This document shows, one piece after another, positions 18,532 to 26,499 of a stretch of 26,499 nucleotides of DNA. The stretch is taken from the IMG/VR virus record IMGVR_UViG_3300027522_000028, positions 1-26,499 of that record; one strand, given 5' to 3'. Each line of letters opens with the position of its first letter. Position 1 is the first letter of the stretch. The stretch is from a virus. The notes beneath the pieces were generated by a model. The model had not been told where the DNA came from and made no database searches. It was given only the letters and a program-made list of their open reading frames with translations. A program made the translations under genes and the position numbers.

Positions 18532-21500
18532 TAACTTCTTCCTGCAATTACTTTTTCAGTGGGTGATAATAACGCCGTCTCTGTCCCTGTCAAGTTAGTT
18601 TGTGGGTTTTTTTGTTGGTTATTTTGTGACATTTTAGCAGGTTGTGGTGTAGGATCCAAAGGTTTAGTTTGTATTTTACTTTCAAATTGTCTACCCGGTA
18701 ATGCCTTATCGATTAAGTTTTTACCACGTTGAATTATACCTGGTCCTTCTGAAAAAGGTTGACCTGGAACCAGTTTATCTAAAATAGAAGCACCAAAGAA
18801 ACCTTTTGTATTAGGGTTTTCTTTAGCATCATTAGCTTTAGTGTCTGTTTTACCTTCAGGATCTAAAAGTTTATTTTTGTAAGCTCTTTGTAAAGATTTT
18901 AATTCTGACTTAGGATATAAGTAATCCTCATTAACAAAGTAATTTAATTTTTTATTCTCAAAACTTTGCTCTTCCGTCATTCTCTCCACAGCTTTAATTT
19001 TCTTTTCAAATCGTGGTTCAGAGAAAGTAACAGGAGTAAACTCACCCTTCATTAAATTTCTAACCATCTGTCTTCCCATTCTTTGGTCTTTTAATTTCTT
19101 TTTAATGTCTGAATCATCTAGTCCAATGGTCCTTGCATCTTGTATCATTTGATAGAAACCTTGTTGAAGTATTAAAGCTTCTTGTTGCATCTGATCAAAC
19201 TCCCCTAAAATAACTTTAGGTCCTCTAGTTTGGTAACCTTCAGGAGAATATATTTTTTCTGTATCATCTACAGCTCTCATTCCCCTGTTAAAAGCTCCAG
19301 TTTTAAATTCCATAGATTTTAAAATATCAATGTTAATAATTCTAACTCCCGACATCAATGCTGTTAGTTCCTGTTTTAAATTAACTCTTTGTCCACCCCT
19401 AGTTAAATCACCTGAGATTCCTTTATAAAGTTTTTGTCCTGTAGACACTGCACCAGGTTCGACTGCATTCATTAGATGCATAAATGATTTCTGCATCTTG
19501 TCTCCAATGTCATCAGACTCTGAATAAATCCTAACTCCTTCAGCTGTTCTTCCACCTCTACCTCCAAGTAAAATTCCACCAGGTTGTACATCAAGCAATG
19601 CCTCTAGTCCTAATTGTTCTGACATAAATGGTGATAACATTTCCATTAGAGGTCCGTCTTTAGCTAACATCATTTCCATTATAAAAGTTTCTGTATCTTG
19701 AGGACTTAAATTTTGTTCTTGTGCTTTCTGCATTACTGCAGTGAAAGGTTTTTGTAAAAAATCATAAGGACTAAAGTAAGAGAAGTTAAATGCTTTTGCT
19801 TTACCATCTTTAAATGCAGTGAAGGCTACTAAATTTGCATTCCTATCCCAGTCCGCACCAAATGATCTTTTGTAAGCATCCCATTGAGCTTCTGATGTAC
19901 CTGTTAAAGCTTGACTTAATGCAGTTACACCGGCTCCTGTACCATAAAAAGCCATTGTAGTTCCAAGCATTGCTTTCATTCCTACTGCTCTAATTCTAGG
20001 ATCAGGATGAGACATTTGTTTTAAATTGAAATCCATGATCCGTGTTGCAGTACGCACGATCTCTGCTGGAAAGGCTACGAAGTTAGCGATTGGTAACTTT
20101 CTAATTGATTGAATAATTGGAGGTACTTTACTGTATGTAGGGTAAACGTTTCTAATTTCATGAGCTGATATTTGATCTAGGACATCATCTAAAGTTCTTT
20201 TAGCTCCTGTTAATGGATCAATTGCTTTCAATCCTTTAAGCCCCATGTAATCAGCGTAAGCTAAAGCCTTTTCTATTGTAGGTAAGATAGGTGTCATTTG
20301 TGACTTAACATATTGTCTACCGTATATTTTCCATCCACTATCTCCACCCGCATAAAGTTTTGTTGCATTTTTAACTAATGCTTTTTTTGTGAATGCTTCA
20401 AACAATTCATCTAATGTATTAACCGCTCCACCTTTGATATCATTTAATACTGCACCTAGTTCAGATGAGATAATGTTTTCATCCATAGTCCCTAATTCAA
20501 TTTCTTTTTCTATAAATCTAAATAAATCTTTTTGATTTATTTTACCTTTAGGAAATATATCTTCTAGTACTATTCTAAATGAATCTGTAACACTAGAATT
20601 GCCACCAATGTGTCCTCTAGCAAAAGGAAAAAACCCAGCTGAATAAACATTACGTACTTGTGTATTAGGTGAGAATACTGTCTTACCCATTTGAGTTAAT
20701 ACTTTAAATTGTAATAAGTGTCTGTACATCGAAGCTTTAATTAACTTATCTAGTACTCCCCCTGTATTAGCTAAGCCTTCTACTAATTCTTTTGAACCAT
20801 ATTTACCTTGTATAGTGCTACTCATAACACCTAGTCCAGGTATCTTAGTTATTCTTTGAGCTCCTGGACCTATCTTAGATATAGCTAGAGCTTCATTATC
20901 TACTATCTGTCCTGATTGTTTAAGAATTTTATATAATTCATCAAAAGATCTTTTAGTATAAACTTGTCCCATCATTTCAGCATTGGTTGTCAACACTGAA
21001 CTTCTTAAACTATTAGTTTCTCCTAGTAATTTTTTAATAGCATCAGGTAAATCTTCTCCTCGTTTTAAAAATTTGTAATCATCATTTCTTAAAAATCTAG
21101 TTCCTATTTTTCTTAACGCATCAATAGGATCCATCTTCTCTGTTCTCCCTGTATATAAAATATCATCAACTATAGTTCTAGCATATTCTTTTTGACCATT
21201 AGCAACAGACATATTAGGGTAAGTTTCTTTAGCAGCTATTCTAAAATCTTTGTTCCCTGGGATTACTTTTTTTAAAATATAATCTATAGCATCATTTTTT
21301 TCTTTAACTAAAGGTTGATACATAGGATTTTCAAAAATAGAGAAAGAAGCTCTCATATATTTGTTTCCTTTATTTAATAAATCTTTTCTAAAGTCTGCAA
21401 ACTTTTCACTCTTAGGCAGCATCTCTCCATAAACTTTTCTTAACTCATCTAAATTGTCATTAATTTGTTTAGCTGAAAAATGATATTCTTTTGGAAGAGT

Positions 21501-23060
21501 AGATAGTTCTCTCTGACCTTTTAAATATTCAAGTACTCTATCTAGTTCATAAGTTTTTCCCACTGGAGAAGTTATTCCTTTATTATAATTGGTTTGAAAA
21601 CCTTGAGCTAATTTATAATAACTTTTCTCTAAACTTTCTAAAGCACCATTCATTGTTCTAGCTTTACTTTTAATTTTATTTTTTAAACTTTCTCCTAATA
21701 AACCCATTTCAACAGTGTTGTCTGTAAAGGATCTAAAAGTAGATAAAAAATCATCAAAACCTTTAGCACCTGCTAATGTTTTATTTGGATTAGTTTTAGT
21801 TAACATTCTCCACTCACTGAATGGAGGTAGTTGTCTTTGTACTTTCAAAGGATTTTGTCTTGTTGCTATACCAATTACTAAAGGAGCTATTACATCTTTA
21901 CCTAAAAATACTGGAGTTTTTCTTATGACTTCGGCAAGAGGTTTAGCTAGATAGCTTACTGGAGGTTTAGAACTAACCCAAGCTATACCTTCCATTCCTT
22001 TACCTACTCCTTTAAGGCCAAATTTAGCAGTTGGTTTAACTCCAAATTTATAAGCTTGTTGTAATACTTTAGCTCCTAATGGGAATCCTCCACCAAGTAG
22101 TGTACCTTCTTTGGCAAATTTAAATTTGTTTCTAAATGTTGCTAAAGCTAATTCTTTACCTGTCAAACCTTCAGTAGACTCAGGTTTATTAATTCTACCT
22201 GATTCAATATCTGTAAAAGGAATTTTATAATTTATTCCATAATCCATATCTGGTTGAGACCCGGATTTAACCATTGTTTCTGCTACGGCAAATGTCAAAG
22301 CACCTCCACCCATTCTTTGTGCAATTTTAGATGCTTTACTAGTACCCATAAACCGTTGTAAGTTTTGTATTTGTTTAAAAGACTTAGCTCCTTTAAGAAC
22401 TTTAGTTGAAATACCTATAGGTACTGCATACTCTGTCATCAATTCTGCAATTCCACCAGGTAAAGTTTCTGCTTCACCTAAAGGATCTGTCATTTCATTC
22501 ATCTTCTTATTAAATTTAGTTTGAAAATCTGTATCGAAAACGTAATCGATAGGAGTTAGAACAAATTCACTAGCTGCCTGTACAAAATTAGGACCTCCTC
22601 GTAGTATAGCTTTAGCTATGTCACTATAACCTTCTACATACTTTCTTTTTTTGCCCTTAATTATTTTTTCGTTTCTAGGTCCTTCTCTTCTATCTTTTAA
22701 AGAAGCTACTTCATCCATATAACTTTTAATCATTGCAGGTGTTTGAGTTGCATCCCCTGATAAAGTCATTGCTAATTTAGCTAAACCTTCTTTAGTATAT
22801 TTTGTAGGAAGTCTTTGTTCCTCATAAGTTTTACTGATTGCTAGATTAAAAGCTTCTTCGAAATCGTTTTCAGTTTCTAATTTATTAGAAGGGACTCTTT
22901 TAGGTACAACGATAACGGGTTCTTTTTCTAAATATTTATCGTTAAGTATTTTATCTACTTCATAACGAGTCTCATCACCTTTAGTGATGTCTTCTTGACC
23001 TATTTTATCAAAGATATTTTTTTTAAGATCTCCTAAGAGAGTTCTTTTTTCGTCGGCCAT
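18531..23060 (-). CDS. Very large internal-virion/ejection-type protein, 1509 aa
   Basis: The longest gene here. The protein is mostly helical with charged sections and several Gly/Ala-rich amphipathic or hydrophobic segments, for example LPGGIAELMTEYAVPIGIST near residue 200 and AVGMKAMLGTTMAFYGTGAG near 1025. It ends in a Pro/Gln/Thr-rich tail. I see no confident enzyme motif. Length, composition and position at the end of the virion gene cluster, just before lysis genes, parallel the T7 gp16 class of internal core proteins that are ejected into the cell with the DNA. That parallel is inference. AGGAG precedes the ATG. It carries a GC-rich GATCCGTGTTGC sequence at 20037-20048 also found in the exonuclease gene. 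Confidence 0.7.
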   Translation of the reverse strand: MADEKRTLLGDLKKNIFDKIGQEDITKGDETRYEVDKILNDKYLEKEPVIVVPKRVPSNKLETENDFEEAFNLAISKTYEEQRLPTKYTKEGLAKLAMTLSGDATQTPAMIKSYMDEVASLKDRREGPRNEKIIKGKKRKYVEGYSDIAKAILRGGPNFVQAASEFVLTPIDYVFDTDFQTKFNKKMNEMTDPLGEAETLPGGIAELMTEYAVPIGISTKVLKGAKSFKQIQNLQRFMGTSKASKIAQRMGGGALTFAVAETMVKSGSQPDMDYGINYKIPFTDIESGRINKPESTEGLTGKELALATFRNKFKFAKEGTLLGGGFPLGAKVLQQAYKFGVKPTAKFGLKGVGKGMEGIAWVSSKPPVSYLAKPLAEVIRKTPVFLGKDVIAPLVIGIATRQNPLKVQRQLPPFSEWRMLTKTNPNKTLAGAKGFDDFLSTFRSFTDNTVEMGLLGESLKNKIKSKARTMNGALESLEKSYYKLAQGFQTNYNKGITSPVGKTYELDRVLEYLKGQRELSTLPKEYHFSAKQINDNLDELRKVYGEMLPKSEKFADFRKDLLNKGNKYMRASFSIFENPMYQPLVKEKNDAIDYILKKVIPGNKDFRIAAKETYPNMSVANGQKEYARTIVDDILYTGRTEKMDPIDALRKIGTRFLRNDDYKFLKRGEDLPDAIKKLLGETNSLRSSVLTTNAEMMGQVYTKRSFDELYKILKQSGQIVDNEALAISKIGPGAQRITKIPGLGVMSSTIQGKYGSKELVEGLANTGGVLDKLIKASMYRHLLQFKVLTQMGKTVFSPNTQVRNVYSAGFFPFARGHIGGNSSVTDSFRIVLEDIFPKGKINQKDLFRFIEKEIELGTMDENIISSELGAVLNDIKGGAVNTLDELFEAFTKKALVKNATKLYAGGDSGWKIYGRQYVKSQMTPILPTIEKALAYADYMGLKGLKAIDPLTGAKRTLDDVLDQISAHEIRNVYPTYSKVPPIIQSIRKLPIANFVAFPAEIVRTATRIMDFNLKQMSHPDPRIRAVGMKAMLGTTMAFYGTGAGVTALSQALTGTSEAQWDAYKRSFGADWDRNANLVAFTAFKDGKAKAFNFSYFSPYDFLQKPFTAVMQKAQEQNLSPQDTETFIMEMMLAKDGPLMEMLSPFMSEQLGLEALLDVQPGGILLGGRGGRTAEGVRIYSESDDIGDKMQKSFMHLMNAVEPGAVSTGQKLYKGISGDLTRGGQRVNLKQELTALMSGVRIINIDILKSMEFKTGAFNRGMRAVDDTEKIYSPEGYQTRGPKVILGEFDQMQQEALILQQGFYQMIQDARTIGLDDSDIKKKLKDQRMGRQMVRNLMKGEFTPVTFSEPRFEKKIKAVERMTEEQSFENKKLNYFVNEDYLYPKSELKSLQRAYKNKLLDPEGKTDTKANDAKENPNTKGFFGASILDKLVPGQPFSEGPGIIQRGKNLIDKALPGRQFESKIQTKPLDPTPQPAKMSQNNQQKNPQTNLTGTETALLSPTEKVIAGRS

Positions 23061-23061
23061 G

Positions 23062-24144
23062 TTATGCTCCTGACGGTAATGCTAGATTTACTCCGTACTT
23101 CATATTGAATTGATCAACATCCGTTTGTGTTTGAATTTCTGCAAAGTCTACTAAGGCTGCAGTACTCTCAGCTAAAATAACTATAATATCATCTGTAATT
23201 TCTGCAGGTAATCTTTGTCTTAGCTCTTCATAACTAAGCCCTGATCCGGGTTCCGTGATGGGTTCTTCCATAGTCTCTGATGCCATAGCCATGCCTCCTG
23301 GACCTGCTACTTCTTCAGTCATTGTTTCTTCCATCATTCCACCTTCAGCTCTACCTAAACGTTTATTAATTTTATCTTGTTTAAGCATTTCAAAATATCT
23401 TCTTTTAGTTTCTTGTGCTAAGTAGCCTTTGTTTTCCATAGCATACTCACCTTCAATAACAATTTCTTCTTGACCTTGTTCATTAGTAATAGTTATTTCT
23501 TTAGGACTCAGTTTTACTTCTTTAGCTAGTAAAGAAAACGTATCTTCTAAACGCTCTTTGTTTTCATAAATGTTTTTTATATCTTCATCTGGACCAGAGT
23601 ATGAGTCTAAAGCTAACATAATTTTTGCAATTTCTAAGTCGTATACATTTTGCCCTTGTTCTTTTATAATTGTATCTTTGTCTGCTACTGCTTTAAATAA
23701 TTGATCCAATGCTTTTTGACCTGCTTGAGTATACTGTGTTCTAGCTAAAGCACTTGAACCCCCTTCTGAACTTAACATATCAGATTTAGCAGTCATGATT
23801 GCTTTATACATATCATTGTACTCATCACGTTCAGTACCTTCTTGTGCATATCTTGCTGCTTGCATTGTTTTAAAAGGTTCTTTAGCTGATGTAGCTGCTG
23901 TTTGGAAAATGTTTCCTGTTGGTGATCTTGATATTAAATCTAAACCAAAGTTAATTAAAAAATCACTAGTAGATCTATCGGGAGCTGCTTCCGGTTGGTT
24001 AGCTCTATAGTCTTCAATGTCTTGTGCTGTAGGTATTACATCTTGTAAACCTGCGTAGCTTCCTGGTCCATCTACTAATCCTCTTTTAGGAGTTGAGACT
24101 TCTCCACCTCTTCTAAACATAGGTCTATTTAAAGTTCTTCTCAT
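23062..24144 (-). CDS. Virion-associated protein, 360 aa
   Basis: The N-terminus MRRTLNRPMFRRGGEVSTP is a pattern I associate with structural gene clusters of marine phages. The middle (residues 60-200) is helical, with QGTERDEYNDMYKAIM-like heptads, and the C-terminal third is rich in Glu and Met (EGGMMEETMTEEVAGPGGMA). No enzymatic motif. Probably a component of the internal core or tail. Its stop is 1 bp from the 1509-aa gene's upstream AGGAG, so the two are coupled. The segment TEPGSG is encoded by CCCTGATCCGGGTTCCGTG on the + strand, a near copy of a sequence in the exonuclease gene. Confidence 0.6.
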   Translation of the reverse strand: MRRTLNRPMFRRGGEVSTPKRGLVDGPGSYAGLQDVIPTAQDIEDYRANQPEAAPDRSTSDFLINFGLDLISRSPTGNIFQTAATSAKEPFKTMQAARYAQEGTERDEYNDMYKAIMTAKSDMLSSEGGSSALARTQYTQAGQKALDQLFKAVADKDTIIKEQGQNVYDLEIAKIMLALDSYSGPDEDIKNIYENKERLEDTFSLLAKEVKLSPKEITITNEQGQEEIVIEGEYAMENKGYLAQETKRRYFEMLKQDKINKRLGRAEGGMMEETMTEEVAGPGGMAMASETMEEPITEPGSGLSYEELRQRLPAEITDDIIVILAESTAALVDFAEIQTQTDVDQFNMKYGVNLALPSGA

Positions 24145-24146
24145 GA

Positions 24147-24944
24147 TTACGGATTTTTTCTTGGATTAAATATACCACCAAGTACAGAAGCTGTACCCAA
24201 CGCTGTCTGCAACGGAGTTGGATTAGGTGTAACTTGTGATTGATATTGATTACCCATTCCAGAAATAAGACCCATGACTCCTGAACCATATTGACCCATT
24301 CTTTCGTAAGGTTCCATAGCTCTTAATCTATTTCCTTCTTGAGTCGCTGTAAGTCCTGCTTGAGTTTGTGCTTGTTGTAGCCCGCCCAATAGACCCAACT
24401 GATTTACGTCTGCAGTTTGTTGTTGCTGAATTTGTTGTCCTAAATTTCTTTGTTGACCAAAAGCTGTGTTAGCTTGAGTTTGAGCTTGCCCAAATCCTTG
24501 TTGTAACATACCCGATTGTAGTAAGGCTCTGTTCATATCTGAATCTTGTTGGTATTCTGCTCTTTGTACTCCTTCTCTACCGCCCCCTAAGTTACCAGAC
24601 ATCGCAGCTTGTTGTCCTATGTTAGCCATACCTTTAGCTGCTTGCTTATCGAATTGAGATAGAGATGCATCAATTACATCTTGTTGATAAGGTGACATAA
24701 AACTTTGATAACCTTGTGGCCCTGAATAAGCATCAGCTTGTGTTGTGTAAGGTTGGTAAGATCCGATACCTGATGAAGTTAAATTGTAAGCTTGTTGTTG
24801 CATTGCATCTTGTGCTGCAACTTGTGGAGCGTACATGTCCGTGTTCAGTGGTACAGATGTTAAACCTGCTAATTGTGTTCCATAATCTTTACCTAAATCT
24901 TGTATGTATTGTGCTGGTAAATTTGTTATTGTTGACTGTGCCAT
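24147..24944 (-). CDS. Gln-rich virion protein, 265 aa
   Basis: A 265-residue protein with an Ala/Gln/Gly-rich helical composition, including the central FGQQRNLGQQIQQQQTADVN and GNLGGGREGVQRAEYQQDSD stretches. It ends in a Gly/Pro-rich region with a short hydrophobic part (ALGTASVLGGIFNPRKNP). The composition resembles T7-type internal core or tail-needle/ejection proteins. It sits between two other presumed virion genes with 2-3 bp gaps. Function is inferred from context only. Confidence 0.6.
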   Translation of the reverse strand: MAQSTITNLPAQYIQDLGKDYGTQLAGLTSVPLNTDMYAPQVAAQDAMQQQAYNLTSSGIGSYQPYTTQADAYSGPQGYQSFMSPYQQDVIDASLSQFDKQAAKGMANIGQQAAMSGNLGGGREGVQRAEYQQDSDMNRALLQSGMLQQGFGQAQTQANTAFGQQRNLGQQIQQQQTADVNQLGLLGGLQQAQTQAGLTATQEGNRLRAMEPYERMGQYGSGVMGLISGMGNQYQSQVTPNPTPLQTALGTASVLGGIFNPRKNP

Positions 24945-24947
24945 AAT

Positions 24948-25235
24948 TTAATCCTTAGTTAATCCCATTCGTTGATGTGCTCGGTGATATTTTGTTACAT
25001 CACTTTTATAAGTTTTCTTACCTAAACTACCTTTTACAGGAGCAGTCTTACGTTTCTCATAAACAACTCCACTTCTTGTCTTCCCTTTTTCTGTTGCTGG
25101 GTTACTACTTTTAAAATTTTTATCAGGTGTTTTTTGAATTCTTTTTAATGTATTTTTTAATTTAAAATCTGATTTTTTTTTAGGAACTTTTTTTCCCAAT
25201 AAACCAAGTCCTCTTTTAGCTATTCCAACTACCAT
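24948..25235 (-). CDS. Small basic virion-cluster protein
   Basis: A 95-residue protein with about one third Lys/Arg, starting MVVGIAKRGLGLLGKKVPKK. It shares a base with the stop of the upstream virion gene (TAATG at 25237-25233) and AGGTAG lies before the ATG. The charge suggests contact with packaged DNA or with acidic virion proteins. No homology is claimed. Confidence 0.55.
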   Translation of the reverse strand: MVVGIAKRGLGLLGKKVPKKKSDFKLKNTLKRIQKTPDKNFKSSNPATEKGKTRSGVVYEKRKTAPVKGSLGKKTYKSDVTKYHRAHQRMGLTKD

Positions 25236-26499
25236 TATACTACCTCGCTTAATCGTTCAGACACATCAAGCATTTCCATACCTTCAGGTCTTCCCTGTTG
25301 TTCTAATTGTTTCATGATACCTTGCAATCTTTCAGCACCTTTGTCAACGTCTCCATCGCCTGCACCTCTTACAGCATCAGCTGTGAATACAAATTCATTA
25401 ACACTTAGTCTTGCTGGTACGTCATCTTTTTTTTCGTACTCTCCGATAGGTACAAACCCACCTTCTTCTCTGTAATCTTTTTCCATACCATTCATGTCAA
25501 GCATCTCTTCGCCTTCTTCCATAACAGTACCCATCTCGCCTGAAGATCCACCTTCAGCATAACCCATAGACATATCTGCACTCATATTTGGAACTTGCAT
25601 TTTTACTGCTTGTTCCATTTCTTCTTTACCCATTCCTTGAGCTTGCATACCTTCAACCATCATTCTAATTTGCTCCATCATATTTGGATCCATCATTTGT
25701 TTTCCGTAGTCGGGTATACCCATTTGAGAAATACCACCGCTCGCTAAGTTAGCTGTTGCGATTGGTGTTGTTTCTGTATTACCATAAACTTGAGCCATTT
25801 CTAATGGTGACTTTTCTCTTGTTTCAACTTTAGGTAAAAATCTTAAACCTGCAGCCATACCTTGTTCTTGATTTAATAAATTAGAAGCCTTAGCTATATT
25901 TTGAATTCCTATACCTGATCCGTAATCTATATTACCTTCTGCGTCAGGTGGATTTAATTGGTCAGAAAATAATCCTGCAACTGCACCACCGATTACAGGT
26001 AAACCTTTTTTAAGCATATCATCACTCAACATAAAATCACCTATATTTCCAAATATTGATTTATCTTTTGAAATAGTTTTAGAATTACTTGTGCTTTCAG
26101 GTTTTGTGGGATCATAATTTGGATTATTTGTATTTTTGCTAGTTAAAAAATCAAAAGCTTTTCCTATGTATCCTGTACTATCATATTTTTTTGTTGGAAT
26201 AATATCAATATAGTTAGCAGCAATTGCAGCTGTTGCTGCGGCCAATGCTTTATTATCTTTAATAGGATCCATAATTTTTTCCTGGAACCATGAACCGATT
26301 CCATATTGTTTTCTACCATCAAGACCCATGATACCACCGTAGGCTGCAGGCATTCTACCTGGAAGTTGACCCATCTGTGGTTGCATCATACCTTGAGGCA
26401 TTTGAGGTTGTCCCATCTGTGGTTGAGGCATTTGAGGTTGTCCCATCTGTGGTTGCATCATACCTTGTTGCTGTTGCTGTTGCATCATAGCTTGTTGTT
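25235..26499 (-). CDS. Met/Gln-rich virion protein (5' end outside window)
   Basis: The frame is open through the right edge (codons CAA CAA GCT precede the first in-window ATG at 26488), so the true start may lie outside. At least 420 codons are present. The N-terminal part is a Met/Gln/Pro repeat (MGQPQMPQ-type units, about residues 1-45), then an Ala-rich helical section (ALAAATAAIAANYIDI), a Met/Glu-rich middle and a conserved-looking end: KKDDVPARLSVNEFVFTADA, then VRGAGDGDVDKGAERLQG. I associate that C-terminus with structural clusters of marine phages. Function unknown. Confidence 0.65.
   Translation of the reverse strand, partial: QQAMMQQQQQQGMMQPQMGQPQMPQPQMGQPQMPQGMMQPQMGQLPGRMPAAYGGIMGLDGRKQYGIGSWFQEKIMDPIKDNKALAAATAAIAANYIDIIPTKKYDSTGYIGKAFDFLTSKNTNNPNYDPTKPESTSNSKTISKDKSIFGNIGDFMLSDDMLKKGLPVIGGAVAGLFSDQLNPPDAEGNIDYGSGIGIQNIAKASNLLNQEQGMAAGLRFLPKVETREKSPLEMAQVYGNTETTPIATANLASGGISQMGIPDYGKQMMDPNMMEQIRMMVEGMQAQGMGKEEMEQAVKMQVPNMSADMSMGYAEGGSSGEMGTVMEEGEEMLDMNGMEKDYREEGGFVPIGEYEKKDDVPARLSVNEFVFTADAVRGAGDGDVDKGAERLQGIMKQLEQQGRPEGMEMLDVSERLSEVV
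26340..26480. repeat. Imperfect tandem repeats encoding Met/Gln/Pro units
   Basis: Direct repeats of units such as CCCATCTGTGGTTG and AGGCATTTGAGGTTGT (starting near 26370, 26396, 26413, 26428 and 26443) encode the MGQPQMPQ-type repeats of the virion protein. Unit length is a multiple of three, so here the selection is on protein. Confidence 0.6.

Overview
The window is part of the genome of a tailed double-stranded DNA phage, almost certainly a small marine phage. The DNA is AT-rich, coding is dense, genes often overlap by a few bases (TAATG junctions), and the replication and virion proteins are phage types. The gene content resembles podovirus-like phages of marine Alphaproteobacteria such as the HTVC010P-like pelagiphages: a family A DNA polymerase, DUF3310, SNF2-like helicase, endonuclease VII, RecB-like exonuclease, speD, M15 endolysin and Met/Gln-rich virion proteins. 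The host assignment is inference. The window is not a complete genome: a Gp88-like gene is cut at the left edge, a virion gene at the right edge, and no large terminase, portal, major capsid or RNA polymerase gene is present.

Left region (1-5500). A Gp88-like Cys-rich protein (+) is followed by a 7-bp tandem repeat array that runs into the 3' end of a VRR-NUC-like nuclease gene (-). Next come two small genes and a palindromic divergent promoter at 1621-1656 that drives the small terminase gene (+) and a coiled-coil gene (-), apparently as leaderless messages. At 2474-2859 lies a non-coding region with two opposed arrays of 11-bp iterons, a candidate replication origin or packaging site. It is flanked by a PD-(D/E)XK exonuclease and endonuclease VII; the latter has a structured 5' leader. 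Together with the VRR-NUC protein these form a recombination/nuclease module. A LAGLIDADG-like protein with a substituted catalytic residue, a Zn-finger protein and a ribbon-helix-helix regulator follow.

Middle left (5500-8870, all -). A tightly packed series of very small genes encodes secreted, membrane, basic and Cys-rich peptides, several too short for ordinary ORF callers. Two sigma-70-like promoters (TTGACA-N16/17-TATATA) serve this region.

Replication region (8887-15948, all -). In transcription order: a small protein of unknown function, a widespread phage protein of unknown role, a likely ssDNA-binding protein, an AEP-type primase, a UvrD-like helicase, DUF3310 and DNA polymerase A with Leu at the '762' position. 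At its upstream end a second palindromic divergent promoter (15949-15983) also drives an SNF2-like helicase on the + strand.

Right region (17468-26499, all -). In transcription order: virion proteins (Met/Gln-rich, basic, Gln-rich, 360-aa and a 1509-aa internal-virion-like protein), then a holin-like protein, M15 peptidase endolysin and S-adenosylmethionine decarboxylase homologue. A GC-rich G(A/G)TCCGTG motif family is scattered through unrelated genes and appears almost only on the + strand.
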